Source of the DNA: Microglena sp. YARC
Taxonomy: Eukaryota > Chlorophyta > Chlorophyceae > Chlamydomonadales > Chlamydomonadaceae
Length of the DNA stretch: 64,000 nucleotides
Direction of reading: 5' to 3'
Assembly (NCBI GenBank): GCA_022414725.1
Contig: CM039463.1
Span: forward strand, 84,976,620-85,040,619
This document shows positions 63,591 through 64,000 of the stretch, one piece after another (within the stretch, counting starts at the first letter, position 1; every line of letters begins with the position of its first letter). Below the pieces are notes generated by a model that searched no databases, was not told the DNA's origin, and saw only the letters and a list, made by a program, of their open reading frames with translations. The translations under genes and the position numbers were made by a program.

Positions 63591-64000
63591 GTGTAATGTG
63601 CGGGTTGGTGGTGGTGGTGGTCGGATGTTGCTGTAAATGGTGGGCTGTGGGTTGGTGGTGGTGGGTTGGTGGGTGGTGGCGCGGGAGGTTGGCAATGGTA
63701 GATGTTTGCTGCTGGCAAGTAAGTGGTGGTGGTGGTGGGGTGTTTGGTGGGGAGGCGCAGGTAATGGTGTTGGGGTGTGGGTTTGGGGAGGTGGTGTGGT
63801 AGATGTTCTGCTGGCAAGTGAAGTGGGGGTGGTGTGGTTGGTGGGGCGGAGGTGGGTCGGGGTTGGCAGTGGTAGATGTTGTGCTGGCAAGTAAGTGGTG
63901 GGTGGGTTGGTGGTGGTGGTTGGTGGGGGAGGTGGGTGGGCGCGGGAGGTTGCAGTGGTAGATGTTGCTGCTGGCAAGTAATGGTGGTGGTGGGTTGTGT
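63591..64000 (+). repeat. Intron 11 start: GGTGGTGGG satellite with GGCAAGTAAGTGG motifs
   Basis: G/T-rich sequence in which GTAGATGTT(T)GCTGCTGGCA and AGTAAGTGGTGG repeat near 63690, 63795, 63868 and 63960. The motif GGCAA/GTAAGT resembles a donor, possibly another boundary-derived array whose exon was not identified. Confidence 0.65.

Overview
The window is nuclear DNA of a eukaryote, most likely a green alga. The evidence is plant-type protein families (a CDKE/CDK8 kinase, a CDC48B/AFG2B-type AAA ATPase, a LARP1-type DM15 protein, a SCAMP-like protein), GT-AG introns, a Ty1/copia remnant, tRNA-derived SINEs and TTTAGGG-type telomere-like repeats. A prasinophyte such as Cymbomonas or Pyramimonas is only a guess. 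Exons are short islands; most of the DNA is intron, satellite and small transposons. There is a run of exactly 1,000 N at 36873-37872.

Layout: (1) 1-2310, + strand: the last two coding exons of a tyrosine-kinase-like protein kinase. (2) 2.3-8.2 kb: repeats, MITEs and SINEs. (3) 8238-8828, +: two phase-matched exons with a zinc-finger-like motif and a PIP box. (4) 9.4-17.8 kb: transposons, including a 5'-truncated, broken copia element on the minus strand at 11783-14540. (5) 18.9-25.8 kb, minus: exons of a LARP1-type DM15 gene (25588-25835 and 24119-24301, joined in matching phase), plus two unidentified minus exons (21393-21750, 18965-19052) that may be its 3' part or another gene. (6) 27.2-35.7 kb, +: dispersed exons of a probable SCAMP gene in sequence that looks indel-prone. 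(7) 37.9-40.0 kb: a degenerate TTTAGGG-containing array next to the gap. (8) 40556-41769, minus: exons 1 and 2 of a CDKE/CDK8-type kinase, divergent from (9) 42110 to beyond 63590, +: an AFG2B/CDC48B-type AAA ATPase with at least 11 exons covering the N domain, a Lys-rich linker, the whole D1 ATPase domain and the start of the D1-D2 linker. D2 lies beyond the window.

The main observation is a recurrent architecture. Almost every exon boundary identified sits at one end of a tandem array made of degenerate copies of that same boundary. Copies of the intron end plus exon start (with AG) lie upstream of acceptors, and copies of the exon end plus intron start (with GT) lie downstream of donors. 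Unit sizes run from about 44 to 150 bp with 1 to about 16 copies. It is seen on both strands in at least six loci. It suggests that introns here grow by serial duplication of splice boundaries, leaving decoy splice sites and possible poison exons.

A second layer is a set of short non-autonomous DNA transposons (families called M1-M6 here), most with recognisable 8-bp target-site duplications, hence hAT-like. One M1 copy is nested in a SINE, and one M5 copy sits inside a boundary-copy array.
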